From Actinomycetes bacterium (GTDB taxonomy: Bacteria; Actinomycetota; Coriobacteriia; Coriobacteriales; Eggerthellaceae): 64,000 bases of DNA. The translations under genes and the position numbers were made by a program. Each line of letters opens with the position of its first letter. Within the stretch, counting starts at the first letter, position 1. Location of the stretch: positions 1-64,000 of the forward strand of contig JAEZDJ010000030.1 of NCBI GenBank assembly GCA_023429565.1, read 5' to 3'. Below, piece by piece: positions 43,261-51,015 of this stretch. Below the pieces are notes generated by a model. That model made no database searches, was not told the DNA's origin, and worked only from the letters and a program-made list of their open reading frames with translations.

Positions 43261-43544
43261 TGGAATCAATGACGGTTGAAGAAAAGCTTGCTGTTGACAA
43301 ATTTCACGTGGATGAGGAGTTCGCCCATATCGAGGTGGACCCGCGGGCGGACAAGGAGGCCATCATGAGATTGGTCAAGCTTTGCCCCGCCGGGCTCTAC
43401 GTTGTTGATGAGAACGGGGAGCTCTCGTTCGACTATGCGGGATGTTTGGAATGCGGGACGTGTCTGGTTGCAGGAAAGGGCACGGTTGTCACCGCCTGGA
43501 ACTATCCCCGCGGAGGAATGGGCGTCGAGTTCAGGTTGGGCTAG
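43260..43544 (+). CDS. fixX: FixX-like ferredoxin
   Basis: A 94-residue ferredoxin-like protein of the FixX family, the iron-sulfur partner of FixC. Cysteines occur in CPAGLY and CLECGTC, enough for one 4Fe-4S cluster, and the CPAGLY and CxxCGTC motifs are family hallmarks. The ATG overlaps the fixC stop (TGATG), indicating coupled translation. It should accept electrons from the FixAB-FixC complex and pass them to the acyl-CoA reductase or the membrane pool. A GTG three bases upstream is an alternative start. Confidence 0.92.
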   Translation: MESMTVEEKLAVDKFHVDEEFAHIEVDPRADKEAIMRLVKLCPAGLYVVDENGELSFDYAGCLECGTCLVAGKGTVVTAWNYPRGGMGVEFRLG

Positions 43545-43570
43545 ACGAGTCTACGATAGGAGAACGATCC

Positions 43571-45664
43571 ATGGGAATTCAATATCCTTTGCTGTCATCG
43601 CCCCTTGCGGTGAACGGCGTCACGCTCAAAAACCGCATGATCACCACTTCCATGTCCCCAGGCCTTGGCTACGTGAGCAAAGACAATCGCCCGACCGACC
43701 GTCTTGCCGCCTATCTCGAAGAGAGGGCTGAAGGCGGTACGGCGATGATCATCCAGACCATCTGTTCTTGGAAGCGCAACGAATTGGATGTCGGAGTACA
43801 TGAACTTCCATCATGCTACGGGGAAGAGTGCATTCCCGATTTGCAGCATTATATGGTTGAACCGGTGCACCGGCACGGGGGGCTTATCTGTGCGCAGCCG
43901 TATTGCGTGCATGACTGGAAGCCCGCCGACGATGTTCCGGAGAGCCCTTATGGCCCATCTGACATCGCCATCCTCTCGTTCATGGGCGGTTTCAAGGCAA
44001 TGACCCTCGAACAGATCGAGGCATTCAAGCAGCAATATTTCAAGGCGACGAAGGTTTGCCTGGAGGCTGGCTTTGACTCGATTGAGGTCATGGCCGGCGT
44101 CGGCGGCATCCTTTCGCGCTTCATGGCCCAGGCGACCAACAATCGCACCGATCGCTATGGGGGAAGCCTTGAGAATCGCGCCCGTCTCGCCTGCGAGATC
44201 ATTGCGGGCGTTCGCGAGATTGCGGGCCCCCGGTATCCCATCGTGGTGCGCTGGTCGCCCGTTGACTTCATCGAAAGTCCTTTCGGGCCCGGTCTGTCAA
44301 TGGACGAGGCGCGTGCAATCGTTCCGATGCTTGAGGATGCGGGATGCGATCTGCACGATCTTGCGGTTGGCTGGCATGAGACAAGCAGGCCCCTCACCAC
44401 AAAGGTGATTGAGGACGGTCATTGGATGTGGGTTGCCGAAGCGGTCAAGGCCGTTGCCAAAAAGCCCGTTGCTCAGGGGTATCGCAACACGGATCCTCAG
44501 GTCATGGAACAGAACATCCAAGATGGCAAGGTCGATGTCATTGCGGGCCTGCGCTACAGCATTGCGGACCCTGCCCTTCCTCGCAAGGTCATGGAGGACC
44601 GCACCGAAGACATGCGTCTCTGCATCGTGTGCTGCCGATGCCTGGACGATGTCGTGAGCTTGGGCAAGCCGTTGGAGTTTTGCGGCGTGAATCCAAGGCT
44701 GGGACCTGAGCTTGACCACGAGCCGTTTCCTCCCGCGAAGGCTTCCAAGCGCGTCATGGTCATCGGTTCCGGCCCCGCAGGCATCAATGCGGCCCTCACC
44801 GCTGCGCGGCGTGGACATCGGGTCGATCTCTACGAGGCAGGTCCTCGCTTGGGCGGCTGTGTGAAGATGAGCTCGATCTTCAGCCCATACCACGAACGAT
44901 ACCTTTCCTACCTCATACGACAGGTGAAGAGCCACCCTGAGATAGCGGTGCATCTCAAGACGGAGGTGGGGCCTGAACTTGTGACCCAAGTTCGGCCGGA
45001 TGCCGCCATCGTTGCCGTTGGGGGCGAACCCGTCGGTCTTGACGTGCCCGGGTCCGACGGCAAGAACGTCGTGTCGTCCCATGACTTTTTGGACATGCTC
45101 AATGGGCATGCTCCCAAGAAAAAGGGTGCGTTCAACTCATTCATGTGGCATGCGGGCGCCTTGTTCCTGAGCTTCTATTACACCCCCTCCTTCGCGCGTT
45201 TCATGACGAGCCGCCTTTCATGGCCTATCAGCCGTGATGTCGCCATTGTGGGAGGTGGCCTTCCCGGCTGCGAATTCGGCCACCTGTGCATGGAGACGGG
45301 AAGGAAGACCTCAATCATCGAAGAGCGCAAGAAGATCGGTTTCGACGTGGGCGGTTCGGACAGATTTGGCTTGATCAGCGGGTTCAAGAAAGCCGAAAAC
45401 GTCGAGATGTATCCGCTCACGCGTGTCGAGGAGGTCACGGAACGGGGCGTTCGTGCCATCCAGTGTGACAAGGAGGGAAATGAAAAGGAACTTTTCATTT
45501 CTGCCAAAACCATTGCTGTCACGCTGGGACTTCGGAAGAACCATGTTCTGGGCGAGGCGCTTGGGGCCGTGGTCGGCGATGTGTACCTGACGGGCGATTG
45601 CAACGAGCCGGCACGCATCGCCGACGCGACGAAGGCCGGTTATGTTGCAGCCTGCGCGCTGTGA
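43571..45664 (+). CDS. Old-yellow-enzyme/TMADH-like NADH:flavin oxidoreductase
   Basis: A 697-residue multidomain reductase of the 2,4-dienoyl-CoA reductase/BaiH/trimethylamine-dehydrogenase family. Residues 1-340 form an FMN-binding TIM barrel (YPLLSSPLAVNGVTLKNRMI; FMAQATNNRTDRYGGSLENRARL). Cys351, 354, 357 and 371 form a 4Fe-4S site with TMADH-like spacing. Two dinucleotide folds follow, VIGSGPAG near 397 and AIVGGGLPG near 558, for FAD and NAD(P). Such enzymes reduce C=C bonds conjugated to carbonyls, or oxidise amines. The ATG at 43571 has AGGAG upstream; the frame to 43442 overlaps fixX and is rejected. Its place in the Fix/Cai operon suggests a second reduction step. Confidence 0.9.
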   Translation: MGIQYPLLSSPLAVNGVTLKNRMITTSMSPGLGYVSKDNRPTDRLAAYLEERAEGGTAMIIQTICSWKRNELDVGVHELPSCYGEECIPDLQHYMVEPVHRHGGLICAQPYCVHDWKPADDVPESPYGPSDIAILSFMGGFKAMTLEQIEAFKQQYFKATKVCLEAGFDSIEVMAGVGGILSRFMAQATNNRTDRYGGSLENRARLACEIIAGVREIAGPRYPIVVRWSPVDFIESPFGPGLSMDEARAIVPMLEDAGCDLHDLAVGWHETSRPLTTKVIEDGHWMWVAEAVKAVAKKPVAQGYRNTDPQVMEQNIQDGKVDVIAGLRYSIADPALPRKVMEDRTEDMRLCIVCCRCLDDVVSLGKPLEFCGVNPRLGPELDHEPFPPAKASKRVMVIGSGPAGINAALTAARRGHRVDLYEAGPRLGGCVKMSSIFSPYHERYLSYLIRQVKSHPEIAVHLKTEVGPELVTQVRPDAAIVAVGGEPVGLDVPGSDGKNVVSSHDFLDMLNGHAPKKKGAFNSFMWHAGALFLSFYYTPSFARFMTSRLSWPISRDVAIVGGGLPGCEFGHLCMETGRKTSIIEERKKIGFDVGGSDRFGLISGFKKAENVEMYPLTRVEEVTERGVRAIQCDKEGNEKELFISAKTIAVTLGLRKNHVLGEALGAVVGDVYLTGDCNEPARIADATKAGYVAACAL

Positions 45665-45683
45665 AGTGGGAGAAAGGACAAGC

Positions 45684-46451
45684 ATGTCTGATTATAAGGA
45701 CACGGTGTACGCCGAGATGCCTCACGAAGGGATTCAGGTGGTGTGCCTGAATCAGCCACAAAAGAAGAATGCCATCTCGGCGGAGATGATGGACGGTCTC
45801 GCCACCTTGCTCACGAAGGCGGATGCCGACGATGCCGTGCGAGTGATCGTGCTGCGTGGTGAAGGCGATAATTTTTCAAGTGGCGGAGACTTGAACCAGT
45901 CGGGCCCAGGAGGGAACACGCCTGAGCAAGCGCGCAAGACGCTCAGGTGCTATCTCGGTGCGGTGCGGACGGTCCGCCGCATTTCCAAGCCGGTCATTGC
46001 GATGGTTGATGGGTATGCGGTGGGCGGCGCGTTTGCACTTGCGCTTGCCAGCGATCTCGTCTGCGCATCTGACCGGGCTGTTTTCGTGCCGGCATTTTGC
46101 CAGATAGGCATCATTCCTGAGATGGGCCTCATGAAGTACCTGCCCGAACTCGTGGGTGCGCAAAAGGCGAAGGAGATCATCTTTTTGGGTGACCGCCTTG
46201 GCTCGGCCGAGCTTCAGGAGCTCGGCATGGTGAACCGCGTGTTCGCCTCTGATGAACTTGAAGAGGGAACCATGAACCTTGCGAGGAGACTGGCCTCGAT
46301 GCCTGACGCGTCAATCCAGATAACCAAAGGCATCATGAATTCGTTTACGGACGACAATCTTGATGCCTTGCTCGAAGCCGAGGCGACGGCATCCCCGTTC
46401 TGCACCACGACGACGGCCTATGCCGACGCCATGAAGCGATTCTCGAAATAG
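45684..46451 (+). CDS. CaiD-like crotonase-fold protein lacking both catalytic glutamates
   Basis: A 255-residue enoyl-CoA hydratase/isomerase-family protein. The oxyanion-hole segments are recognisable: FSSGGDLN (about 64-71) and GYAVGGAFALALASDL (110-125). The two glutamates needed for hydration are absent: the position after GGG-x is Ala118 instead of Glu, and the PE of FxxPE is Pro136-Ala137. A glutamate remains at 146 (IIPEMG). It may therefore isomerise, hydrolyse or otherwise process an acyl-CoA and not hydrate it, or serve as a binding subunit. GAAAGGA precedes the ATG at 45684. It lies between the TMADH-like reductase and the ligase in one operon. Confidence 0.88.
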   Translation: MSDYKDTVYAEMPHEGIQVVCLNQPQKKNAISAEMMDGLATLLTKADADDAVRVIVLRGEGDNFSSGGDLNQSGPGGNTPEQARKTLRCYLGAVRTVRRISKPVIAMVDGYAVGGAFALALASDLVCASDRAVFVPAFCQIGIIPEMGLMKYLPELVGAQKAKEIIFLGDRLGSAELQELGMVNRVFASDELEEGTMNLARRLASMPDASIQITKGIMNSFTDDNLDALLEAEATASPFCTTTTAYADAMKRFSK

Positions 46452-46463
46452 GGCGTGATAGCC

Positions 46464-48086
46464 ATGGTTTACGCAAACGTCGCAGAGCCTTTCATCGAGA
46501 GCGTGCGACGCCATCCCGATAAGCTTGCGGTCGTCCACGGGGAGACGACCTCTACCTATCGGGAAATGAATGACCGAATCAACCAAACAGCCCGCTTGCT
46601 GACGGAAGACCTTGGCGTGATGCCAGGGGACAGGGTCGCCTACCTGCTTCCCAATGGTGCTGAAATACTTGAGATATACTATGCCGTTCAAAAGATCGGA
46701 GCGGTTGCAGTGCCGCTGAACTTCAAGCTCATTGCCCGGGAGATAGCCTATCTCGTCGCTGCCAGTGCCTCGTCGGTCCTGCTCTTTGCGGCTCAGTTTG
46801 CCGACAAGGTCCTCGAGGCGTCTTTGTCCCTTGCGGACGAAGTGCGCTTGGTGTCGACGTGTGGGGCGGTGGACGGATGCCACCAGCTCGAGCCCCTGCG
46901 GGATGGGAAGAGTCCTGTGGAGCCAGAGTTGTTCACCCGTCCAGCGGCCTTGTCCCGCATTCAATATACGGGAGGCAGCACCGGGCTGCCCAAAGGCGCG
47001 GCACGCACCCATCATGCCGACCTCGTCGAGCTTGACGGCGTGCTGGACTCGAACCGCCTGGGAGACGATCCCCAAAATGTCGTGCTTATCCAATGCCCGC
47101 TCGAACATCACGGAGGTCATAGCTGGTTTACGGCGACTTTTGCCGCCGGGGCCACCCTGATCATCTGTGACGCCTTCGACGCCGAGGGCATTCTCCGTCG
47201 AATCGAACGGCATCGGGTCACGTACATGATCCTGCTGCCCCCGACGACGTATGGCCGTCTGCTGAGCTGTCCGGCGATTGGCGACTATGACCTGAGCTCC
47301 GTCAGGTTGGTGCAAAGCTCGGCAGGCGGCGTGTCTCGGCAGATAGTCGAGATGATCTATGACAGGTTTCCCAACGCCATCCTCAATTACGGTTGGGGGC
47401 AGTCGGAAAGCGGGCTCGGGACAAGTCTTGTCATCACGCGTGCGATGCTCGCCGAGGACTCGCCCTTGCTTGCGAGCATCGGAAAGCCCATGAAGCATAT
47501 GCGCATCAAGCTTGTTGACGACGGCGACAGGGAGGTTTGCCAGGGGGAGATTGGGGAAGCGCTTGTCTGCTGCGAAGCAGCCATGGAAGGGTATTACGGG
47601 CAAGACGAGCTCAACCGGTCGGCGTTCACGGCGGATGGATGGTTGCGGACGGGCGATATGATGAGCTGTGACAAAGAGGGATACTACACGCTGCAGTCGC
47701 GCAAGAAAGACATGATCAAGTCGGGGGGAGAGAACGTGTTCGTCGGAGAGGTCGAGCGCACCATTCGCCTCCATCCCGCCGTTGCCGACTGCGTTGTGTT
47801 TGGTACCAAGGATCCAGTCATGGGCGAGGCTGTGGCGGCTGTCGTCGAGCTCAAACCGGGAGCGACGTGCACGGCGGACGAGCTTCGCGCTCATTGCAGA
47901 AGTCTGATAGCGAGTTACAAAAAGCCTCGGTACATCGTTTTCGCGGATGCTCTTGGACGCAATGACGCAGGCAAGGTGCGCAAGGACGATGTCGTCTCCT
48001 TTTTCAATCAGCACAGGAACGAGGCAAACCTGCGACCGCGGGAGGCGGGCGGGACTTCGCGGCCCCTGCTGCCACTCTTGGCATGA
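46464..48086 (+). CDS. CaiC-like acyl-CoA ligase (AMP-binding)
   Basis: A protein of about 540 residues in the ANL adenylate-forming family, similar in context to crotonobetaine/carnitine-CoA ligase CaiC. Motifs in order: the P-loop YTGGSTGLPKGA (about 168), YGWGQSE (about 310), GWLRTGDM (about 392), KDMIKSGGENV (about 412) and a C-terminal GKVRKD lysine (about 505). It should activate the pathway's carboxylate to the CoA thioester with ATP. The frame also opens at a GTG nine bases upstream; neither start has a good ribosome-binding site, so translation is probably coupled to the crotonase gene 12 bases before. The tail beyond residue 520 is rich in Arg, Pro and Leu. Confidence 0.9.
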   Translation: MVYANVAEPFIESVRRHPDKLAVVHGETTSTYREMNDRINQTARLLTEDLGVMPGDRVAYLLPNGAEILEIYYAVQKIGAVAVPLNFKLIAREIAYLVAASASSVLLFAAQFADKVLEASLSLADEVRLVSTCGAVDGCHQLEPLRDGKSPVEPELFTRPAALSRIQYTGGSTGLPKGAARTHHADLVELDGVLDSNRLGDDPQNVVLIQCPLEHHGGHSWFTATFAAGATLIICDAFDAEGILRRIERHRVTYMILLPPTTYGRLLSCPAIGDYDLSSVRLVQSSAGGVSRQIVEMIYDRFPNAILNYGWGQSESGLGTSLVITRAMLAEDSPLLASIGKPMKHMRIKLVDDGDREVCQGEIGEALVCCEAAMEGYYGQDELNRSAFTADGWLRTGDMMSCDKEGYYTLQSRKKDMIKSGGENVFVGEVERTIRLHPAVADCVVFGTKDPVMGEAVAAVVELKPGATCTADELRAHCRSLIASYKKPRYIVFADALGRNDAGKVRKDDVVSFFNQHRNEANLRPREAGGTSRPLLPLLA

Positions 48087-48093
48087 ATATTGC
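48079..48093 (+). promoter_or_regulatory. Sigma-54 promoter, CaiA-like gene
   Basis: TGGCATGAATATTGC overlaps the end of the ligase gene, 195 bases upstream of the ATG at 48274, leaving a long structured leader with a GAGGGG/CCCCTC-type hairpin near 48105-48143. Confidence 0.82.
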
Positions 48094-48273
48094 TTTAAGC
48101 ATATGAGGGGAGCGACGGGCATTCGCTTCGCGTCCGTCCCCTCTGCACGGCGCCAGACACGGGGATCGCGCCGCTTTGCGTGCATGCCCGTTACGTGGCG
48201 TGCCAGGTGCGGAAGCGCACGGGCTCAACGCGAACGGACGCGGTTTCTTACGGAGTGAGAGGAAAGGGACACC

Positions 48274-49428
48274 ATGGATTTCAGCATCACCGATGAACAG
48301 CAGCTGCTTTTGGAAAGCCTTGACGAGCTGATGGAGCGGCATTGCTCGGAGAGCTACCTGAAGGAGTGCGATGCCAATCATACCTGGCCAAAGCAGTTCA
48401 CGGACGCATTGAACGAGAATGGGTTCGGACTGCTGGGCATTCCTGAAGAATTCGGCGGCACCCCGGTCGACACGGTGACGCTCATGCTGGTTTCGGAGAG
48501 AATATGCAAAAACGGAGCACCCATCTATGTGTATGGATCGGTGTGCAGCCTCGTCGACATGATAGAATTCGGCAGCGCCGAGCAGCAGCAGCAGTGCTTC
48601 GAGGAAGTGGCGAAGGGAAACCCCGGATTCGTCCTCGGCTTCACCGAGCCCGGCGCTGGGTCTGACAGCTCATCGCTTGCGTCGACCTATCAGCGCCGCG
48701 ACGGCAAGGTCTACCTCAATGGCAGCAAGTCTTTCATGACCAATGCAATCAACTCAAAATATATGCTGTGCGTTGCCCGCAACGCCGACGATGATCCGAA
48801 CGATCCCGCGAACAAGGCAAAGACCTCCATGTGGTGGGTGCCGATGGAAAGCGAGGGCATCACCATCGAGCCGCTCGAGAAGATCGGCTGGAACATGGGG
48901 AACACCTGTGAACTCACCATGTGTGACGTGGAGGTGGAGGAGAAGGACCTCGTGGGTGTCGAAGGCGAGGGATTCATGCAGTCGATGGTGAATTTTGAAG
49001 TGGAACGCCTCATCGCCTGCGCGCAATCGCTCGGAGCGGCCGAGTGTGCCTTTGAGGACGCGGTGCGCTATGCCACCCAGCGTGTTCAGTTCGGCAAGAC
49101 CATTGGCAGCTTCCAGTTGGTCCAGGAGCATATCACGGACATGTATGCCAAGATCGAGGCAATGCGTGGCATGGTGTACCGGACCGCGTGGAAGATTGAC
49201 AACAAGATGCCGGTTCAGATTGACACGGCTGTCGCAAAACGCTTCTGCGGCCAATCGGCTTTTGAGGTATGCGATTCGGCGCTGCAAGTCATGGGGGGCA
49301 TCGGCTACACGAAGGACTGCCGCGTCTCGCGTCTGTGGCGGGATCAGCGGGTGTACCGCATTGGAGCGGGAACCGACGAGATCATGGTGCATATTGCCGG
49401 TCGTGCGCTTCAGAAGCTGTATCGCTGA
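48274..49428 (+). CDS. CaiA-like acyl-CoA reductase (acyl-CoA dehydrogenase family)
   Basis: A 384-residue acyl-CoA dehydrogenase-fold flavoprotein. It resembles crotonobetainyl-CoA reductase CaiA along its length, for example MDFSITDEQQL at the start, FTEPGAGSDSSSL near 127, YLNGSKSFMT near 147 and a RYATQRVQFGKTIGSFQLVQE block near 266. The usual catalytic Glu of acyl-CoA dehydrogenases is Ala365 (IGAGTDEI), and CaiA likewise lacks it, which fits a reductase. It should reduce an enoyl-CoA with electrons from the FixABCX complex. GAGGAAAGGG lies before the ATG. It has its own sigma-54 promoter and is followed by the DinB-like gene. Confidence 0.92.
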   Translation: MDFSITDEQQLLLESLDELMERHCSESYLKECDANHTWPKQFTDALNENGFGLLGIPEEFGGTPVDTVTLMLVSERICKNGAPIYVYGSVCSLVDMIEFGSAEQQQQCFEEVAKGNPGFVLGFTEPGAGSDSSSLASTYQRRDGKVYLNGSKSFMTNAINSKYMLCVARNADDDPNDPANKAKTSMWWVPMESEGITIEPLEKIGWNMGNTCELTMCDVEVEEKDLVGVEGEGFMQSMVNFEVERLIACAQSLGAAECAFEDAVRYATQRVQFGKTIGSFQLVQEHITDMYAKIEAMRGMVYRTAWKIDNKMPVQIDTAVAKRFCGQSAFEVCDSALQVMGGIGYTKDCRVSRLWRDQRVYRIGAGTDEIMVHIAGRALQKLYR

Positions 49429-49460
49429 TCACGGGGCCGCTGTCTTCCGATGCGGCCTAT

Positions 49461-49497
49461 CGGCGCACTCCACCGAGCCTTCCGCTGGAGTGCGCCG
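49461..49497 (+). terminator. Hairpin between the CaiA-like and DinB-like genes
   Basis: A 12-bp perfect stem CGGCGCACTCCA/TGGAGTGCGCCG (49461-49472 and 49486-49497). It lacks a T tract and may reduce, not stop, read-through into the gene at 49544. Confidence 0.55.
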
Positions 49498-49543
49498 AGC
49501 ATGTCTCCCCTCGATCCCTACCTTCTCTTGAAAGGAAACAGCC

Positions 49544-50341
49544 ATGGCTGAAATTTTCGATCCGGTCGATGATCTCCTTGCCGAACAGGCGCTCGTCGAT
49601 GTTCTCGTTGCCGGTTTCACCGAGGAAGAGTGGATGCGCCCGGCATCGTACTGCACCACATGGACGCTCAAGGACGTCATAACCCATGTCGCGTTTTTCG
49701 ACTACTGCGCCGTGGAGCTTCTGAACGGACGAGGAGAAAGCGTCAATGCCGTCGCCGATGCTGCTTCCGATCAGGATGACCACTACCATGTTCTCGCATA
49801 TCGCGAGAAAACAGGTGCGGAGATACTGCGGTGGTGGCGAGAGCAAAGGACGCTCATGGCGGCGTGTTTCATGGAGCAGGGACCCAAGGGCCGCGTACCC
49901 TGGGCGGCGGGCTTGCCTCCCATGTCGGTTCGCTCCCTTGCTTCGGCGCGTCTCATGGAGCTCTGGGCGCACAGCGTCGATATCTACGATGCCCTCGGCA
50001 AGGACCCGGTTGTACGAGATCGCATAACTTCTACCCTCTTCCTTTCGTGGCAGGGGCGCCCCAACATGTATCAGGTCAACGGAATCGATTTCGACCCGGA
50101 AAAACCTCTGTTCCTCGAGCTGACGTTGCCGTCGGGAGCTCTTTGGGCCAAAGGCGACCCGACCGCCGAGGACCGCATCAGGGGAACGGCACGTGACTGG
50201 GCCCTTGTTGCAATCAGGCGGCGCAACTGGATGGACACCGATCTTGAGGTCGAAGGAGACGAAGCCCGCCGGTACGCCAGCATCGTGCAGACGTATGCCG
50301 GTCCGGCCGATCCGGCTCCCACTGCGAAAAATCCTCGATAG
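49544..50341 (+). CDS. TIGR03084/DinB-like maleylpyruvate isomerase-family protein
   Basis: A 265-residue protein of the mycothiol-dependent maleylpyruvate isomerase N-terminal (DinB-like four-helix) family, TIGR03084 type. Family metal-ligand positions are visible as His in ITHVAFFDYC (about residue 48) and in ELWAHSVDIYDALG (about 145), followed by a C-terminal beta domain with DWALVAIRRRNW. Related proteins often lie beside acyl-CoA enzymes in actinobacteria, though their reaction is not established. Coriobacteriia are not known to make mycothiol, so a thiol cofactor is doubtful. GAAAGGA precedes the ATG. It ends at a strong terminator and probably shares the CaiA transcript. Confidence 0.75.
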   Translation: MAEIFDPVDDLLAEQALVDVLVAGFTEEEWMRPASYCTTWTLKDVITHVAFFDYCAVELLNGRGESVNAVADAASDQDDHYHVLAYREKTGAEILRWWREQRTLMAACFMEQGPKGRVPWAAGLPPMSVRSLASARLMELWAHSVDIYDALGKDPVVRDRITSTLFLSWQGRPNMYQVNGIDFDPEKPLFLELTLPSGALWAKGDPTAEDRIRGTARDWALVAIRRRNWMDTDLEVEGDEARRYASIVQTYAGPADPAPTAKNPR

Positions 50342-50348
50342 GATCATG

Positions 50349-50395
50349 CCGGTCTTCCCAGCGGCGTGCTCACACTGGTGGGAAGACCGGTTTTT
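50349..50395. terminator. Bidirectional intrinsic terminator
   Basis: A 12-bp perfect stem CCGGTCTTCCCA/TGGGAAGACCGG (50349-50360 and 50379-50390) is followed by TTTTT on the plus strand. It overlaps the last codons of the convergent acetyltransferase gene. Confidence 0.88.
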
Positions 50396-50840
50396 GGGGT
50401 TTGCCGAGACGCATGGGACAGGGAACGCAGGTTTCGGCCCTGTCGCAGTCGTCACAGTCGGACACTATTTCCGGAGCGATCATACTCCAGGGGATGGCCT
50501 CACATCCAAGCTTTTCGTAAAACGCACGTGACGAGCCACGTGCGACAAAACGTACCTCGCCATAGCGGCATACCGCCTGTCGCATGAGTGCCGTCCCGAC
50601 GCCTTTGCCGTGCCAGGATGGATCGACGACGATGGGGTTGACATAGCTGATGCCTCCATAGGTGCTGATGCGCAGGAAGCCGATGACATTGTCCTCGGCA
50701 TCGGTGGCAACGGTCGTTTCGGCAGCAATGTCGAGCGTGCCCATGTCGGCTGCCTCGCCAAGGAACACGACCCTCTTGCCGTCATCGGGGCGAAGGGGGC
50801 GAAGCTGAAAGCGCTCGATGTCTGAGGGTGTCTTATCCAT
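50370..50840 (-). CDS. GNAT-family acetyltransferase with a Cys-rich tail
   Basis: A 156-residue GNAT N-acetyltransferase. The acetyl-CoA loop is VDPSWHGKGVGTALMRQA (about residues 75-92) and RAFYEKLGCEAIPW marks the C-terminal fold. The last 30 residues add a cysteine cluster CDDCDRAETCVPC that could bind a metal ion; the acceptor substrate is unknown. The frame extends to 51017, but that region is A/T-rich promoter DNA shared with rpoN. The ATG at 50840 has no ribosome-binding site and follows a TATTAA box by seven bases, so it may also be leaderless. It is divergent from rpoN. Confidence 0.8.
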   Translation of the reverse strand: MDKTPSDIERFQLRPLRPDDGKRVVFLGEAADMGTLDIAAETTVATDAEDNVIGFLRISTYGGISYVNPIVVDPSWHGKGVGTALMRQAVCRYGEVRFVARGSSRAFYEKLGCEAIPWSMIAPEIVSDCDDCDRAETCVPCPMRLGKPQKPVFPPV

Positions 50841-51015
50841 GATATTTTTAATAGCAAAAATCGTGCTAAGAAGTAAATTATTTACATTATTTGTCAATAA
50901 ATCATAAAATTTATATAAATATAGGGATAGTTTTCGATAAATGGGAGATATTTTCGGGTGAGCGTGGTATATTCGTGCGACAGACGGTACCCGCGGTGTC
51001 CAAGGGGGACAGCTC
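50841..51015. promoter_or_regulatory. A/T-rich divergent promoter region of the GNAT and rpoN genes
   Basis: An unusually A/T-rich island (about 50841-50960) in a GC-rich genome. For rpoN it holds a near-ideal housekeeping promoter TTGTCA-N17-TATAAA (50891-50896 and 50914-50919). The rpoN leader is about 90 bases. No -24/-12 site is present, so rpoN itself is not sigma-54 dependent. Confidence 0.75.

Noticed and set aside
43257..43320. Third parS-like site (TTTCACGTGGATG)
   Set aside because: Only half of the palindrome matches and it lies inside the fixX gene.
36413..49428. Standard carnitine (cai) operon
   Set aside because: CaiE and CaiT are absent, two MFS carriers and a TMADH-like reductase are added, and the crotonase lacks the catalytic glutamates of CaiD.
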